Source: Coenobita brevimanus (Eukaryota; Arthropoda; Malacostraca; Decapoda; Coenobitidae). From it: a stretch of DNA of 64,000 nucleotides. The position numbers were made by a program, and so were the translations under genes. Positions 51,508 through 63,502 of the stretch are shown one piece after another (positions within the stretch are counted from its first letter, which is position 1; every line of letters begins with the position of its first letter). The notes beneath the pieces are model-generated. The model did no database searches. It saw nothing but the letters and a program-made list of their open reading frames with translations, and was not told where the DNA came from. The stretch covers positions 11,892,235 to 11,956,234 of the forward strand of contig CM064681.1 in the NCBI GenBank assembly GCA_032717465.1, in the 5' to 3' direction.

Positions 51508-53560
51508 CGTTTCGTTTCGTTTTTAATGGCTCTAACATGCTTGCATGCATCAGCCTCGGTCACTTAATAGAGGCTCTCCACTCTGCACGATCTCTGGCAG
51601 ATTCCCTATTCAGTTCCTTATCCCTGAGGTCTCACTCTGAAACCTCGTCCCAGGTCTTTTTCGGTTTACCTCTCGCAGTTCTACCCCTAACATTAACACT
51701 TCTCGCTTTCTGCATGGAATTATCATCCCCCATCCTCTCCTCATGTCTAAACCATCTCAATCTACCTCTCCGCATGACAGCACCAATACACTTCAGTCTC
51801 ATCCTACCTCTCAACCCCATCCATCGCAATCCTAGTCTCCCCCACCCTCCCAGGCCTCGCACTCAAGGATGCACTGCATATAATGATCTAATCATTGTCA
51901 TTTCTGTACGTTTGAGCCTGCGAATATTCTCTTCCTTTACTGCCCTGGTCTCACAACTATACAATATTACACACCTAACACATACCGCATAGGTTACTAA
52001 GATACTTAGTATGGAGGGAGAGCCCTCTCAGTATCAGGAGAGGCAACAGCTCCCTGAACTTCCACCCATTCCTCACTCTATCCATAGAGATAGCTTGACC
52101 CCCAACTCCAGCACATAACATGTCTCGAAAATAACAAAACTCTTCCACACATTCAAGAGACCCATCAGCAAGATCAATCCTTTCACGCCTGACATTCTCC
52201 ACATCTTCTCCCCAAAACACCGCAAACATGAAATCAGCTTTATCTCGCAGTCTAACCCTAATACATTATATATCTTATGCACCCACTTATCACAAACACT
52301 GCACAAGATGGAATTACTGTCCATGCGCTTGTGGCAAACCGCACACAGTTTGACAGTACAGCCACCAGCCATAGATACCATCACTTTTGTTATATCTGCA
52401 TTTACTCTTAAGCCTTTGTGCCCCATGCCATCTCTCCACTTCCTGAATCTCCTTAATCTTTCCTCCGCCTCACTTTCATTCTCTGTAGTCAACACCAAAA
52501 CATCAGCATACACCATATCCCACGGGAGTCCATTTCTGAAGCCATGTGAGGGGGCTTCAAGTACCGTGATAAACAACCAGGGTCTCAAGACAAACCCCTG
52601 ATGCACACCGACATTCACGGAAAACTCGTCACTCAAATATCCATTCACCCTTACGTGGGTGCGAGCACCCACATACGGTACATAGCAATAACCACCCTAA
52701 AACCCCTGTCATATACGTCGCAGGATATTTTTCATCGTACGAAATTCTCGGGCCACGATGGTGGGGTGGGCCCTTACGATGCTAGAAGTAGGCTACAGCA
52801 CTCCAAAATCCCAGGTTTTCTCATTGCCCACTTCACCACCTCCTAAGGAACCCTGTCAAAGGCCGTGACCAAATCAACAATAATAAAGTACAGATCCCTT
52901 TTCTTTCCTATGTTTTTTTTTATTATTTTTATTTTTTATGAAGCTGTCTAACAATGAATATGGCATCAGTGGTTCGTTTGCCTAGCTTAAACCCACACTG
53001 CATCTCATCAATATTCACCATTTTTCAAATCATACCTTCTAGAACTCTTTCCATTGCCTTCATTATCTCGTCCAAAAGCATAATTTTTCTATAATTTCCT
53101 CCTTCCAGGGCATCATCCTTCCCCCTGTTCACATTTACGGTTATACTGTTCAGCCAATCATCTGCTACAACATACATCATTATATAATCGTATTAATCAA
53201 GTAAGTAACTAATCCCACTTATATCTCCTGAGGCTTTCAGCATTTCAGCCATCAACTCAGACACACTTGCTGCCTTCCTGACCTGCATCCTGCCTATTGT
53301 CCTGCTTACAGTAGCAGCGTCAATGAAAGGCGAAGGGCCAAACACTGGATCTGCCTGGCTCCAATCCTACCCTGTCGCTGCCAAACTCCCCATTCAACAA
53401 CGGATTGTAATTCTCTCTCCAGGCGTCTTTAATATCCCCACTGTTCGCCATTATCTTTCCTTCATCATTCTTCACACACTGCTCACCCGTGATATCCCTG
53501 TTTTCTTTCTTCATCTTATTTGCCACCTTAAATAACATATTCTTCCTTTCCACACTATTT
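51508..53560 (-). mobile_element. LINE-D, degraded, with zinc-finger-like region
   Basis: Antisense LINE with a (ACGAA)n-like 3' tail (plus-strand TCTCGTTTCGTTTCGTTTTT at about 51,505). It retains the pre-RT linker (53,320-53,553), a damaged RT and a C-terminal region. It is different from LINE-B, LINE-C and RTE: the RT core reads RVNGYLSDEFSVNVGVHQGF and the active site is damaged. Clade not assigned. Confidence 0.8.
51632..53553 (-). pseudogene. LINE-D reverse transcriptase and cysteine-rich remnant
   Basis: Pieces in order: KNMLFKVANKMKKENRDITG near 53,540; a decayed GLK/GKRTTDAIF-like region near 52,980; DLYFIIVDLVTAFDRVP near 52,880 in another frame; VGVHQGFVLRPWLF near 52,600; the catalytic box reading MVYADVLVLT near 52,510, where FADD has become YADV; then CAVCHKRMDSNSILCSVCDK followed by WVHK and CLRCF near 52,345-52,235, a PHD-finger-like C-x2-C/C-x2-C/H/C-x2-C pattern; and near 51,770 LRWFRHEERMGDDN with GRTARGKPKKTWDEVSE. 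It contains frameshifts and is non-functional. Confidence 0.78.
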
Positions 53561-53840
53561 TTTAGCTTGAATGCAAGTAGAGTATTTGTAAATTACAGGT
53601 AAATATGATTAAGGAAACACTCTTCAACCATTGCTAGTACTGGAGCCTTACCTACAGTAGTCAGGGGTGCCCGCCTGCCGACAAAAACACCCACGTTGCA
53701 CGCTTACCCACTGGTGCAGTAGACGCCCACCTTATGTCCTTATATACCGGTGGCCATCATGTCACACCAGAACGCACTAACCTTAATCGATTTTTTTTCC
53801 TTATGTACGTAACTCGCACTGACATTTACTTTCGGAAGAC

Positions 53841-53842
<2 letters not shown>

Positions 53843-53935
<93 letters not shown>
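53843..53935. repeat. (CT)n microsatellite
   Basis: About 93 bp of uninterrupted CT. Confidence 0.96.
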
Positions 53936-53936
<1 letters not shown>

Positions 53937-54094
53937 AAAATTGTCTTTCTCTAGGAAGTGATAAAGTTTCATTACGTGTTTTGTGCTGGAGATATAAGTA
54001 TTTTCAGATAATAAGAGTACATTTCCTACAGCATAAGACAGCATTTTTTTTTCCTGTGTCATATGAAAGCACTCTGCTCCTGTGTCATAACAAA

Positions 54095-54096
<2 letters not shown>

Positions 54097-54150
<54 letters not shown>
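54097..54150. repeat. (TA)n microsatellite
   Basis: About 54 bp of TA. The next 85 bp (54,160-54,235) resemble the 3' end of SINE-T in reverse (ATTGCCCCATCAGGACCGTA), a weak match. Confidence 0.93.
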
Positions 54151-54151
<1 letters not shown>

Positions 54152-54540
54152 TATGCAATTTATCTATCCATCATTCAGTCTTTTATTGCCCCATCAGGAC
54201 CGTAGGAACTCGGGGCTAGTAGAGGCACTGATGGCGTGAGTGCATTACGGGAGAAATAAATACAAGCAACACCTCGGTTTTCACCATCATTACAATAAAA
54301 ATGTTGTTAATTTACTCATTCCTGCATCCAGATGATGTATTTCAGACTAAGAAATATCGATTACATAGAAGGGGTTAATTAAAGTTATATTCTTTCCGGT
54401 TTGAAAAAATCTCTCAGGAACTGAATATGTTTATTTGGCGATAGAAAAATAAAATGAATACATGATCTGTGGCTGTAGTGGCTAAACAGTTATGGATCAC
54501 TTATGGTTGAAGTGCACTGATATAGTTTTAACTGTTGTAG

Positions 54541-54960
54541 CTCCAGGTTCATCAAACGTGAACCTAGTGGACTGCAGGCTTAGGCTATTAGCGTCCTGCA
54601 GCCTATTACCCTCATGCAGGGAACGTGGCAGTAGCTGAGGAACGTTTGCATAACCTACTCATAGAACCTCCCGGTCATATTGGTGCCACCGCATGAAGTG
54701 TTCTGCCCCAGTATCTGAATCGCTTTAGTAGCAGTTGCAGCACTTGGTTCACCTGAGTGTGAACTCATCGGACTGCGGACTGAAGTTGCCTTCTTCTGCA
54801 GACTACTTAAGGGGGTAATAGAAGGCTTTGAATACATTTGTCCAACCGGGCATCTGCGTCGCCCAGTTATATTGGTGCAACCAAATGAAGGCGTCCCTCT
54901 GCTCAAACCTATTATATTGGTCCCTCTTTGCCTGAGGTTATGAACATTATTTTTTAGCTT
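54541..54960. repeat. Diverged direct repeats, about 200-bp spacing
   Basis: GGTTCATCAAACGTGAACCT with TGGACTGCAGG near 54,548 recurs as GGTTCACCTGAGTGTGAACT with CGGACTGCGG near 54,748. CGGTCATATTGGTGCCACCG near 54,672 recurs as CAGTTATATTGGTGCAACCA near 54,872. A third partial motif (TTATATTGGTCCC) is near 54,912. The first block is itself a near-palindrome (GGTTCA...TGAACC). No family recognised. A 102-codon antisense frame across it has no known motif. Confidence 0.65.
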
Positions 54961-56834
54961 CATCGCCTCCCGTATATTTTCTTACATTCATGGAGCAGAT
55001 GGTCGGCGAATTTCTTTAGCAACTATAGGGGCAAAGGTGTCTGAACTTTAGTAAAAACCGTCGTCAGTGTTTCAACGTGTTCGTCAGCATCGTCTGTTTA
55101 CAGTATGTGTTAGATGTATTGGTATGTCAAGGAATCTAGATCAGAAAATATCATTCTGAAGGTTTCAATCATGGAAGGTTTTATGATGGGTGACAGTTTA
55201 GGTTTATTGATAGTATTAGAGTGAAATACTATCCTTGTCCATTCGTGACACTCGTAATAACAACGAGAAGGACTGTAGAGGTTACAGTAGGCTTATTTGT
55301 TATTCATGAAAGTTTGTTTTTTGGAATAATACGCCATATTATGTTTTTATTCGAGTGATCCTCAACTATCATCCAAGATGAAAAAGGGGTTTTACGCAAG
55401 CATACCGATCTAAAGATATCATCAAGACAATTAAATGCGTTAGAGAGAGCTTTAGTGTGTCCATAGATGCTGCTCGTTATAATAAAGGGTAAATTCCTAC
55501 AATGTATTTAAATCCATGCACCACCAACGCTTCATTACCGATATATCTTCCTATAAACTAATTCTTAGTCAGGCTGTTGTTCTGCATAGACACAAACACC
55601 TTCACCACACCCGTCATCACATCAAAATATATTTTTATATAATTATGTCTACATATACTGCTGGGGTGTAGAAAAGTAGCCAGCTTTCGTTAATACAGAG
55701 AATTTCTGTCCCTTTCGTACAATAAAAGGTTCACTTCATTGACTTTAGACTGTAAAGACTAAATATTAATGTGTTAGAGTTCAAGGTTATCCTTATTAGC
55801 AAAGTAACAGGTTGGACCTTCGCCTCAGTTCTTGATACTGTAATGATTTCACAGGCAGATTTTATGGCCATACCGGCAGACATTTTTTTTTACACTGAAT
55901 TTATCATCCATTCTGCAGTTTCACTAGCGTTGATTAAGTACTCTGTGACGAAGCTGGAAGTGGTCAGTTGCGTTCACTAGGGGATGAGTTGTGGTGGTAT
56001 TATGTGAGAGTTGAGGTGAGGAAGTATAATGGAAGGGTTGTGACCTGTCACCTGACGTCTCCTGTTGTTTCACCGTTTTAGGCCTTTCCAAAACCCATTG
56101 ATTGGTCTTGGGCCGCCCCAGACCTTGTCCTGAGTTGCGGTTGTGAGGGGTGGCAGTTGTTTCCCACCTCACCTCTCTGCCGTGGCCACGGTGCTCGGGA
56201 GGCCGCGAGCTAGGTTGTGGGTTTTGCTGTTTCCTGCTACCCTCACCCTCCACCCATATTTATCAAAGAGATTACGTTTGGTGGGACCGTGTACTGTGCT
56301 TGTTAAATATATTTCTAGTTGGGGTTCTCGATATTTGCTTTTGTCTTAATAGCCAGGGCTGTAATGGCTTTTTATTAGAGTTCTTACTTACAGTAGTTTG
56401 ATAAAATTTATGCAGTCATTAAGCACTGAGCAACCAACCTTGCTATTGCAGTTCTGTCTAAGAATGAACCTTGGTGTTCAGTCTCCAGTGTAATCTGAAA
56501 ACGAGGTCTGCATTTACAGAAGTGGTGCTCCTGTCGTCAATCTGCCTCACTATATGTTCGTTAAGGTCACAAATTTTTGACCCTTAGGATGTCAGATTCC
56601 AGGTTAGGTATGAGTTTGCATACACAGATTTCTATGTGTTCATTTCTGTTCAATTTTACTTTGATTAGTGCAACATGATTGGCTAGAAACTGTGCTGGGG
56701 GTTTGTTTCCCATCGCATCATATAAATCACAGTAAATAACGCATTTAGTAGGAACTCACAATAAACTCCTTTACATCGAGTTGGGGACTATAGGTTTGCG
56801 AGGTACGTCCTTCAGTCCTTCTGCAATTTTGTGT
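54961..56834. other. No gene recognised
   Basis: About 1.9 kb without a supported feature. A 109-codon antisense frame (55,924-56,253) is Gln/Pro/Arg-rich, has no recognisable motif and is probably chance. Confidence 0.45.
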
Positions 56835-57127
56835 TTGCTCTGTAACTTCCACATGCATGGACAGATTTTGTTATAACTTCACACTGTTGTTCCACATACC
56901 ACGACGGGTGTCGCGTGCAGCAACCAGCTGTCTACTCCCAATGTCAGCGTTATACCTGGGATTCAAACAAGGTCGAGTGCTGTCATACGTCACAGTCATA
57001 CATACATTCGCTTCCGCTCTTTAACTTCCGCATGCATGGGCAGATTTTGATATAATTTCATACAATTGTTTCCTGTACCATGACGGTGTGTCGCACGGAA
57101 CAACCAACCATCTACTCCCAGAGTCAA
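56835..57127. repeat. Diverged tandem repeat, 180-bp period
   Basis: CTTCCACATGCATGGACAGA near 56,847 and CTTCCGCATGCATGGGCAGA near 57,027 begin two similar blocks. Both continue through TTGTTCC/TTGTTTCC, ACGACGG/ATGACGG, GTGTCGC and CATCTACTCCCA/CTGTCTACTCCCA. Confidence 0.8.
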
Positions 57128-57492
57128 TTACATATGTATGGTTATCATCCTGTAGGGAAGTTTGTATTGCATGGAAATACTTCATAAGCTTTTTTTTTTT
57201 TTACTTCATTTTACCATGGATATATTATGCATCAGTAACACTGATGGCGATACTAAAGTGTAATGTAATACAGAGTGAATCACTAAGGAAGAGGCGTTAC
57301 GAAACCTCTGAGGCGACTAGGAATACGCACGTATGTAGCCTAGTTCCGGTTGTCCGTCCTGTGTAGCCTACCGTTTTTGCACCTTTTCTCATACAAGAAA
57401 GTCTTCGTTAGTATAGGTTTGTTTAAATAGTGTTAGGTTAGGTTACTTAATCTGTTTCATTATTATGATAGGTTAAGGTAAATTACGTTAAG

Positions 57493-57530
<38 letters not shown>

Positions 57531-58307
57531 TTCATCGTGGGAAATTCATACTTAGCTCATCGTTAAAGAATAATATACAGAACGGAAATCGCGTCCCGGT
57601 TCCATACGCTCCTTGTGAACCAAAGGAAGACTGGATGAGATAAATAGATACATGAATTTATGGTCATTATCAAAGGAAGTTGTCATTTCTGCGACTTATC
57701 CTGTTTCTTTGACCAATCCAACTCATTTCTGAAGGCAGTAGAGTTGGTGACTGTTATTCATTACCATTATTTTTACATCATAATGAAGGATTAGACCTTA
57801 ACCTCTTCAGTCTGATAATGTATTCTTTATTTTATATTTGCCAGACGACTTATTTATTTTTCGAGGAGAGTTTTCCATACGGGGCGTTAGATATTGATGC
57901 CACTGACCCCTTACATACAAAAAGTTCTCCTCTGAGGTGAATGAAATTGTTTGTTTTGTAATAAAAATTAACCATTCAGGGGTTTGATGCAATATGAGGT
58001 AAAAGGATATTAAACTCAGTTGCGGTTAAACTGAATCTCGAGATAAGATATTTATTTTAGGTGTTTGAATAATAGTGTCAAATGTGGCTCAGATCGGAAA
58101 GTTCTATGACATGATCGTTCTGCCTCGTCAAACCATGGCATGAAATATTTCCCTTACATCAACTTTTTATGAAAAGACGTGGGAACATCAATAAAATAAC
58201 CTCTTCATTAATAAATTATTCAGCAATATTCTAATGATTTAGTTATGGAATCTGACATCACTGTATGTCTATAGGAATTAATACATTATATATATACAAA
58301 CTTAAGT
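57128..58307. other. No gene recognised
   Basis: Contains a poly(T) run near 57,190, TTAGGTTAGGTTA-like sequence near 57,430 and (GA)n at 57,496-57,527. No coding feature supported. Confidence 0.45.
57496..57527. repeat. (GA)n microsatellite
   Basis: About 32 bp of GA. Confidence 0.93.
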
Positions 58308-58485
58308 TTAAGCAACGTTGGGTCTGGTTAGTACTTGGATGGGTGACCGCCTGGTAACACCAGATGCTGTTGGGATCCCTACGTGTCAAGTGGGGTTGGT
58401 GGAGGATTAGTGCCCCTCCCTGTAAAACAATTAACTCTAAGCCCTTGACCACCCCGTTTGGGATACATGGCATCTGGCAATGAAT
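58308..58485 (+). mobile_element. 5S rRNA-derived SINE (copy 2)
   Basis: Nearly identical to the copy at 48,467: TTAAGCAACGTTGGGTCTGG, GGATGGGTGACCGCCTGG, the same non-5S body and the same GACCACCCCGTTTGGGATAC / GGCATCTGGCAATGAATGAA tail. It starts at the same 5S nucleotide as copy 1, so the 5' boundary is a family property rather than random truncation. The tail ends in a (TGAA)-like repeat, close to the LINE-B GATA tail in type. Confidence 0.9.
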
Positions 58486-59194
58486 GAAGTTCATCTTCTC
58501 TTAATCATTTTTGTTCCCAGCACTGCTGGACATATACTGACTTCAGTTAGTGCAGAATGACATAAAAAAAGGCAGTACCTTATGCGATTTTAACTACTGC
58601 TAATCATACACAAGAACCAATGGAATCCAGGCAAGAAAAATAATCAGTCAATGTATTAACGCACCAACAATTTTCCAACTTATAGCTTATCGAGACTTTG
58701 TCGTAAAATACTCCCAAACCATCTCCGCGGGCACCGTTGCCAGAGATTAAGAAACAATGCATTAGTGCGTATCTCTTTGCTGTGAAACACACGCGGATGA
58801 CTGAGCAATCTCTCCAGCACAAAGCTCGCAGTACTCGGGAAAAAAATCGACACAATTAGCATGTGGGACTTAGTATGTACGTGGAGAGAGCAGGAACATA
58901 AGTAGTACAAAGCTAGCTGTAGGCCTACACAGTCTACGACACGATGCAAAGAATGGGAGAATGTACTGTAACTAATAACACCTTTCAGCCATGACTTAGT
59001 AACCTCTCACTATGAAAGAGAATAATGTAACTGATCCAGCAATCTCACCAAAACAAAGATCGTTGTACTCAGTATGAGACCTAATAACAGAATCACGAAA
59101 TAGAAATGTGTGTGATGGTTAGTGTCTAGAGGTGAATGACAAGCCCTCGAGCCAGCAGGAGATGCAGGAGAGGGTAGTATATGAAACCTTTTAC
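58486..59194. other. No gene recognised
   Basis: No supported feature. Open frames of 80-100 codons on the minus strand lack motifs. Confidence 0.45.
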
Positions 59195-59530
59195 ATTTTT
59201 TTTTAAGTGTCCGACCATGGGCAACGGCTTCAGGGCCTATCCTCAGGACATATCCCCAAAGCCCAATAGTCCTACTTCTCCACATGTCACTACTTCGGCG
59301 CAAACACGCACCATCCATATTGAATACATGCTAGGGCTGTCTCAAACAGGACTGGTGTATTGGTATTAGCAGGGGTGCTTTTACGACATTTCGGCGGATC
59401 TTCTGTAGATCAGTAAAGTCTACTTTTTTTTATGAAATTCAAATTTATAGACTGTTCCCTGCCCCAGCGAGGATTTGAACCGGGGTTGGTTAGGACCACT
59501 TCTCTACCGATTCAGCCACTGCCTCACCCA
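59195..59530 (-). mobile_element. tRNA-derived SINE (SINE-F), antisense
   Basis: On the minus strand the head starts near 59,530 with GTGAGGCAGTGGCTGAATCG (A-box-like TGGCTGAATCGG) and has a good B-box GGTTCAAATCC near 59,475. The body follows, with an A-rich end (CTTAAAAAAAAATG) near 59,205. A decayed relative lies at 49,600-49,745. Confidence 0.75.
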
Positions 59531-59738
59531 ATGTATGTAATCTCCGGCTATGAAACAGAAAGAAGTGACGAATTTGGCAACCTCTCCCTTGAAAATGACG
59601 CAGAACCTAGGATAAGATCCAACATGACAAATATTAGACACTGTATGTGTAAGTTAGTATGTAGGAGCAAGTGGACTCATTTTCTTCTCAAGTGCAAATA
59701 CTCTAACACATAGGATGGCACATAACTAGAAGAGGATA

Positions 59739-59895
<157 letters not shown>

Positions 59896-60162
59896 GGCTG
59901 CTTTCCCCAAGGAAAGGGAGGTAGCCGAGACAGGATGACACACTCCCCATTTACTTATCTATTCAAACATTATTCATTCGCATCTTAGCCCAATGGGAAG
60001 AAGAGACAGATCCTCACCGCACCACACCGCACAAGGGTCAACTGCTCAGTGCAATCAGTGACATCCGCAGCAGGGCCTGACAGCAGAGCTGGTTTACCCC
60101 TGCCACATCATAATAGATCCATCCCCTTACCCACACCTGACCTGACTAGCTGATCAGACCAA

Positions 60163-61767
60163 ATGCAGGAGAATATACCCTCAGGGCTGCGTCATCATTT
60201 ATTCATTCACAATTTCTCTCCATTTATTTCTGTCACGCACAGCCACTCTTCCTTGTTCAACAGACATCCCTCTCGCATCCAGTGCTCTCTTCACACTGTC
60301 CATCCATCCTATTCGTGGTCTCCCTCTCAGCCTTATACCTCTCACACCAGATCTAGTTATCTTTTTTACCAATCGCTCATTATCCATTGTCCCCATATGC
60401 CCAAACCATCGCAACACCCTCTGCTCAGCTCTATCAGCCATCTCCCGAACAACTCCAGTTCTCCCTCGCACTTCATCATTTCGCACGTGATCCATACACG
60501 TCACTCCACACATACTCCTCAGACACCTCATCTCCATTACATTCAAACTTTTCCTCTCTGCTACACCCATATTCCATGTTTCAGCCCCATATAATGCCCT
60601 CATACAGCCTTCTCTTTACATCCATTCTAAGCGAACATCTAAACACTTTTTTCATTCCTCCCAGCATCTTTCCTACTTCAATCATTCTAAACTTCACTTC
60701 TGCATCTATTCTTCCATCCACAGCAACATGTGACCCTAAATATTTAAAACCCTCTACCTCCTCAAGCAACTCACCATTCAAAACTATATTCATCCCCTTA
60801 CCATTTACCAACCTCGTACACTTCATCTCTTTACGCTTATTCTCATTTACTTTCAATTTCCTCCTTTCACACACACTTCCAAAATCCTCTACCAACTGTC
60901 TCAATCTCTCCTTTGAACAAGCATTAGTGCAGTATCATCTGCAAACAGCAGCTGCTTCAGATTCCACTCTCCACCATCAACATTCATTAGACTCAGACCT
61001 CCACCTAAAACTCTTGCATTCACCTCCCTTACATCACCATCCATATAAATATTAAACAACCAAGGCGACATCACACATCTCTGTGGCAGCCCCACTCCCA
61101 TGGGAAACAAATCACTCACAGCATTTCCCACTCTTACACACCCTCTGCTATTGACATAAAAATTTTTCACCCCTTTTAGTAACCTACCATCAAGTCCATA
61201 CAGTCTTAAAACAGCCCAAAAAGCCTCCCTATCAATTCTATCATACGCTTTCTCTAAATCCATGAATGCCCAAAACACACCCTTGCCTTTCACTAAATAC
61301 TTTTCACACACTTGTCTCACAGCAAATACCTGATCCACGCATCCCCTCCCTCTCCTAAAGCCAAACTGCTCATCACCAATCACTCCCTCTGTACCCTCTC
61401 TAACTCTCATAATTAACACTCTACTATACACCTTATCTACAGCACTCATCAGACTTATACCCCTAAAGCTAGTACATTCATACTTATCACCCTTGCCTTT
61501 ATACAACAGGACCAAACAAGCACTTGCCCAGTCAATTGGCACCATACCTTTCACAAAGCACACATTCAACAATCTCACTAACCAGTCAACAATAGTCATT
61601 CCACCACCCTTCAGGCATTCCACAGCAAACCCATCCGTACTTGCACCTTTCCCTGTTTTCATCTCCTTTACTGCCTTCTCCACTTCCTCCTTCATGATCA
61701 AAGAATCATTCAGCTCTCTCAACACATTTATTCCTTGCATCCTTCCATCCGCCAGAATCTCAGCCAC
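60163..61767 (-). pseudogene. LINE-C2 reverse transcriptase
   Basis: The frame 61,767-60,901 covers GKGASTDGFAVECLKGGGMT, GKVYS/ISLMSAVDK-type sequence, GFRRGRGCVDQVF, FMDLEKAYDRIDREAFWAVL, GLPQRCVMSPWLFNIYMDGD and LLFADDTALM. It then has a frameshift (about 60,905-60,925) into 60,904-60,581 (QLVEDFGSVCERRKLKVNEN, FKYLGSHVAVDG), and a small deletion near 60,595 before the C-terminal frame (YGAETWNMGVAERKSLNVME, RWFGHMGTMDNERL, GRPRIGWMDSVKRAL, ending REIVNE near 60,199). FADD is intact. The VGLRQGC motif has become VGLPQRC. Confidence 0.85.
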
Positions 61768-61884
61768 CCTTTCCTCCTCTACATTTTACAATCTTTCAAA
61801 ATACTCTGCCCATCTCATCCCTACTGAATCCATCTCAGTTAACATCCTTCCATCCTCTGCTTTTACTCGCTCTTCCTTCCTAGA

Positions 61885-62200
61885 CTATCCCTTTCGCACC
61901 CTTTCCACCTCCTTCCAGAACATTTTCTTATTCTGTTGAAAATTCTTAGTCACCCGCCTACCCCACCTCACATCTGCTGCCACTTTAGCATCACGCACAG
62001 CCCTTCTCGCCCTATTCCTCTTTTCCTTATACGTTTCATATGACACCTCATCCTTCCTCTGCAGCCACACTTCATATGCACGTCTCTTCTCAGCCACAGC
62101 CATACTTACTTCCTCGCACCACCATTCACTTCCTTTTCTTACACTAATACCCACACGTCTCACACCACACACCTCTTCTCCATGCCCCACCACAGCACTC
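61885..62200 (-). pseudogene. LINE-C2 linker between endonuclease and RT
   Basis: Charged, Trp-containing linker: EWWCEEVSMAVAEKRRAYEV, KRNRARRAVRDAKVAADVRW and NKKMFWKEVERVRKG, followed by a stop at 61,885. The WW-C/EE start and the K/R-rich helices are typical of the region joining endonuclease and RT in this LINE group. The frame continues upstream past 62,201 only by chance, into inserted sequence. Confidence 0.75.
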
Positions 62201-62639
62201 TTAACCCGCCCAGTCCCGGCCACTTTTCGACCACTGGTACCCCCCAATCCCGGGCATTTTTCGACCCTTTTTTTTTTTTGCTTAAACTTTCGCTTTTGGT
62301 CAGAAACTGTGGCCGGTTGCAAAGAAAGTGGTCCCCGGGGTCCCTAATTAGCTTAACCAGGTATGCCTTGGTCCCACCTGGCCCCATGTTCTCCCTAGGC
62401 GGTGTGAGCCTCAAACGTTTTCTATGGTATTATAAGTTTGGGAAACCAATGAAAGTAAGTAGAAATGAATTTATTACAAACATAAAAACATGTGATAAAA
62501 GAGTATATTGGATTTTATACAAAAATAGAGCAGAAATAAGCATTGTACCATCATTTGCCAAGCAAACGAGCAAAATCGGCCAACTTGGTCACGATGAATC
62601 ACTAACATTCTAAAATCATGATACATATAATTTTTTTTA

Positions 62640-63440
62640 CTTACATAATACTTCTACAATAACATTATACCATTTTGCATTTTATTGAACTGTTTTTACG
62701 TATTCACAGGCCTTTTGATAACATTTAGCGTAATGTTAGCGCTTATTTACGTAGTGAGTGAACTCGCTGTGACTGTTGTTTCAACTCGTATTGTGCTTTT
62801 TCTACTTACATAATACTTTTCTAATATTATTATACACTTTTCAACTTTATAGAACTGTGGTGAGATTATTTCAGGCCTTACGTAAATATATAGCGTAATA
62901 ATAGCGCATAATAACACACACGGTGAAGTCGCTATGACAACTAATTCAACTTACAACCTATTTTTGTACTTATATAATAATTCTACACCAACATTGCACA
63001 TGTAAACACTTGATATAATTGATATCACATCATTTCTGAACGTACGATGGAACTTAGCGTCATATTTGCGCGTACTTACACAGGGAGTGTTATCGCGATA
63101 TCATTTGTTTCATCTTACACTAGTAATCAACTTATAAAATACCTTACTACTAACATTACAACATCTTCCACTGTATATAATTCCTATCACATACTTACTG
63201 ACCAGAATGTGGGTGTACTCGTGACGTCAATTATGACAACTTACAGTAATGTTCAACTTGTACGTTTTATTCATGCTTACATTATACCCGTTTCCACTTT
63301 ATTTCCTTGCTATCACATATTTACTGACCAGATTTACACAGTGGGTGTAGTTTTGATAACAATTCTTTCCACTTACACTAATTCTCATCTTATACATTAC
63401 TTTTCTGAAAAAATAACACCCGTTTCAACTTTATATTTGA
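62640..63440. repeat. Degenerate tandem repeats in piggyBac 3' region
   Basis: Period roughly 130-165 bp. Recurrent elements include ACATAATACTT/ATATAATAATTCTAC, TTATAGAACTG/TTATTGAACTG, TAGCGTAAT, and TATCACATA(C/T)TTACTGACCAG near 63,190 and 63,310. Probably internal non-coding repeats of the transposon. Confidence 0.6.
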
Positions 63441-63502
63441 CTTAGCACCTACTGACTGGCCTTACCATTATCATGAGCGTCATTTCGCCTTCCCACACAG
63501 TT

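Noticed and set aside
55924..56253. 109-codon Gln/Pro/Arg-rich antisense ORF
   Set aside because: No domain, splice or codon-pattern support. Open frames of this length occur by chance in GC-richer stretches.
57420..57490. TTAGG-type telomeric repeat
   Set aside because: Only two or three imperfect TTAGGTTA units are present, too few to call an interstitial telomeric array.
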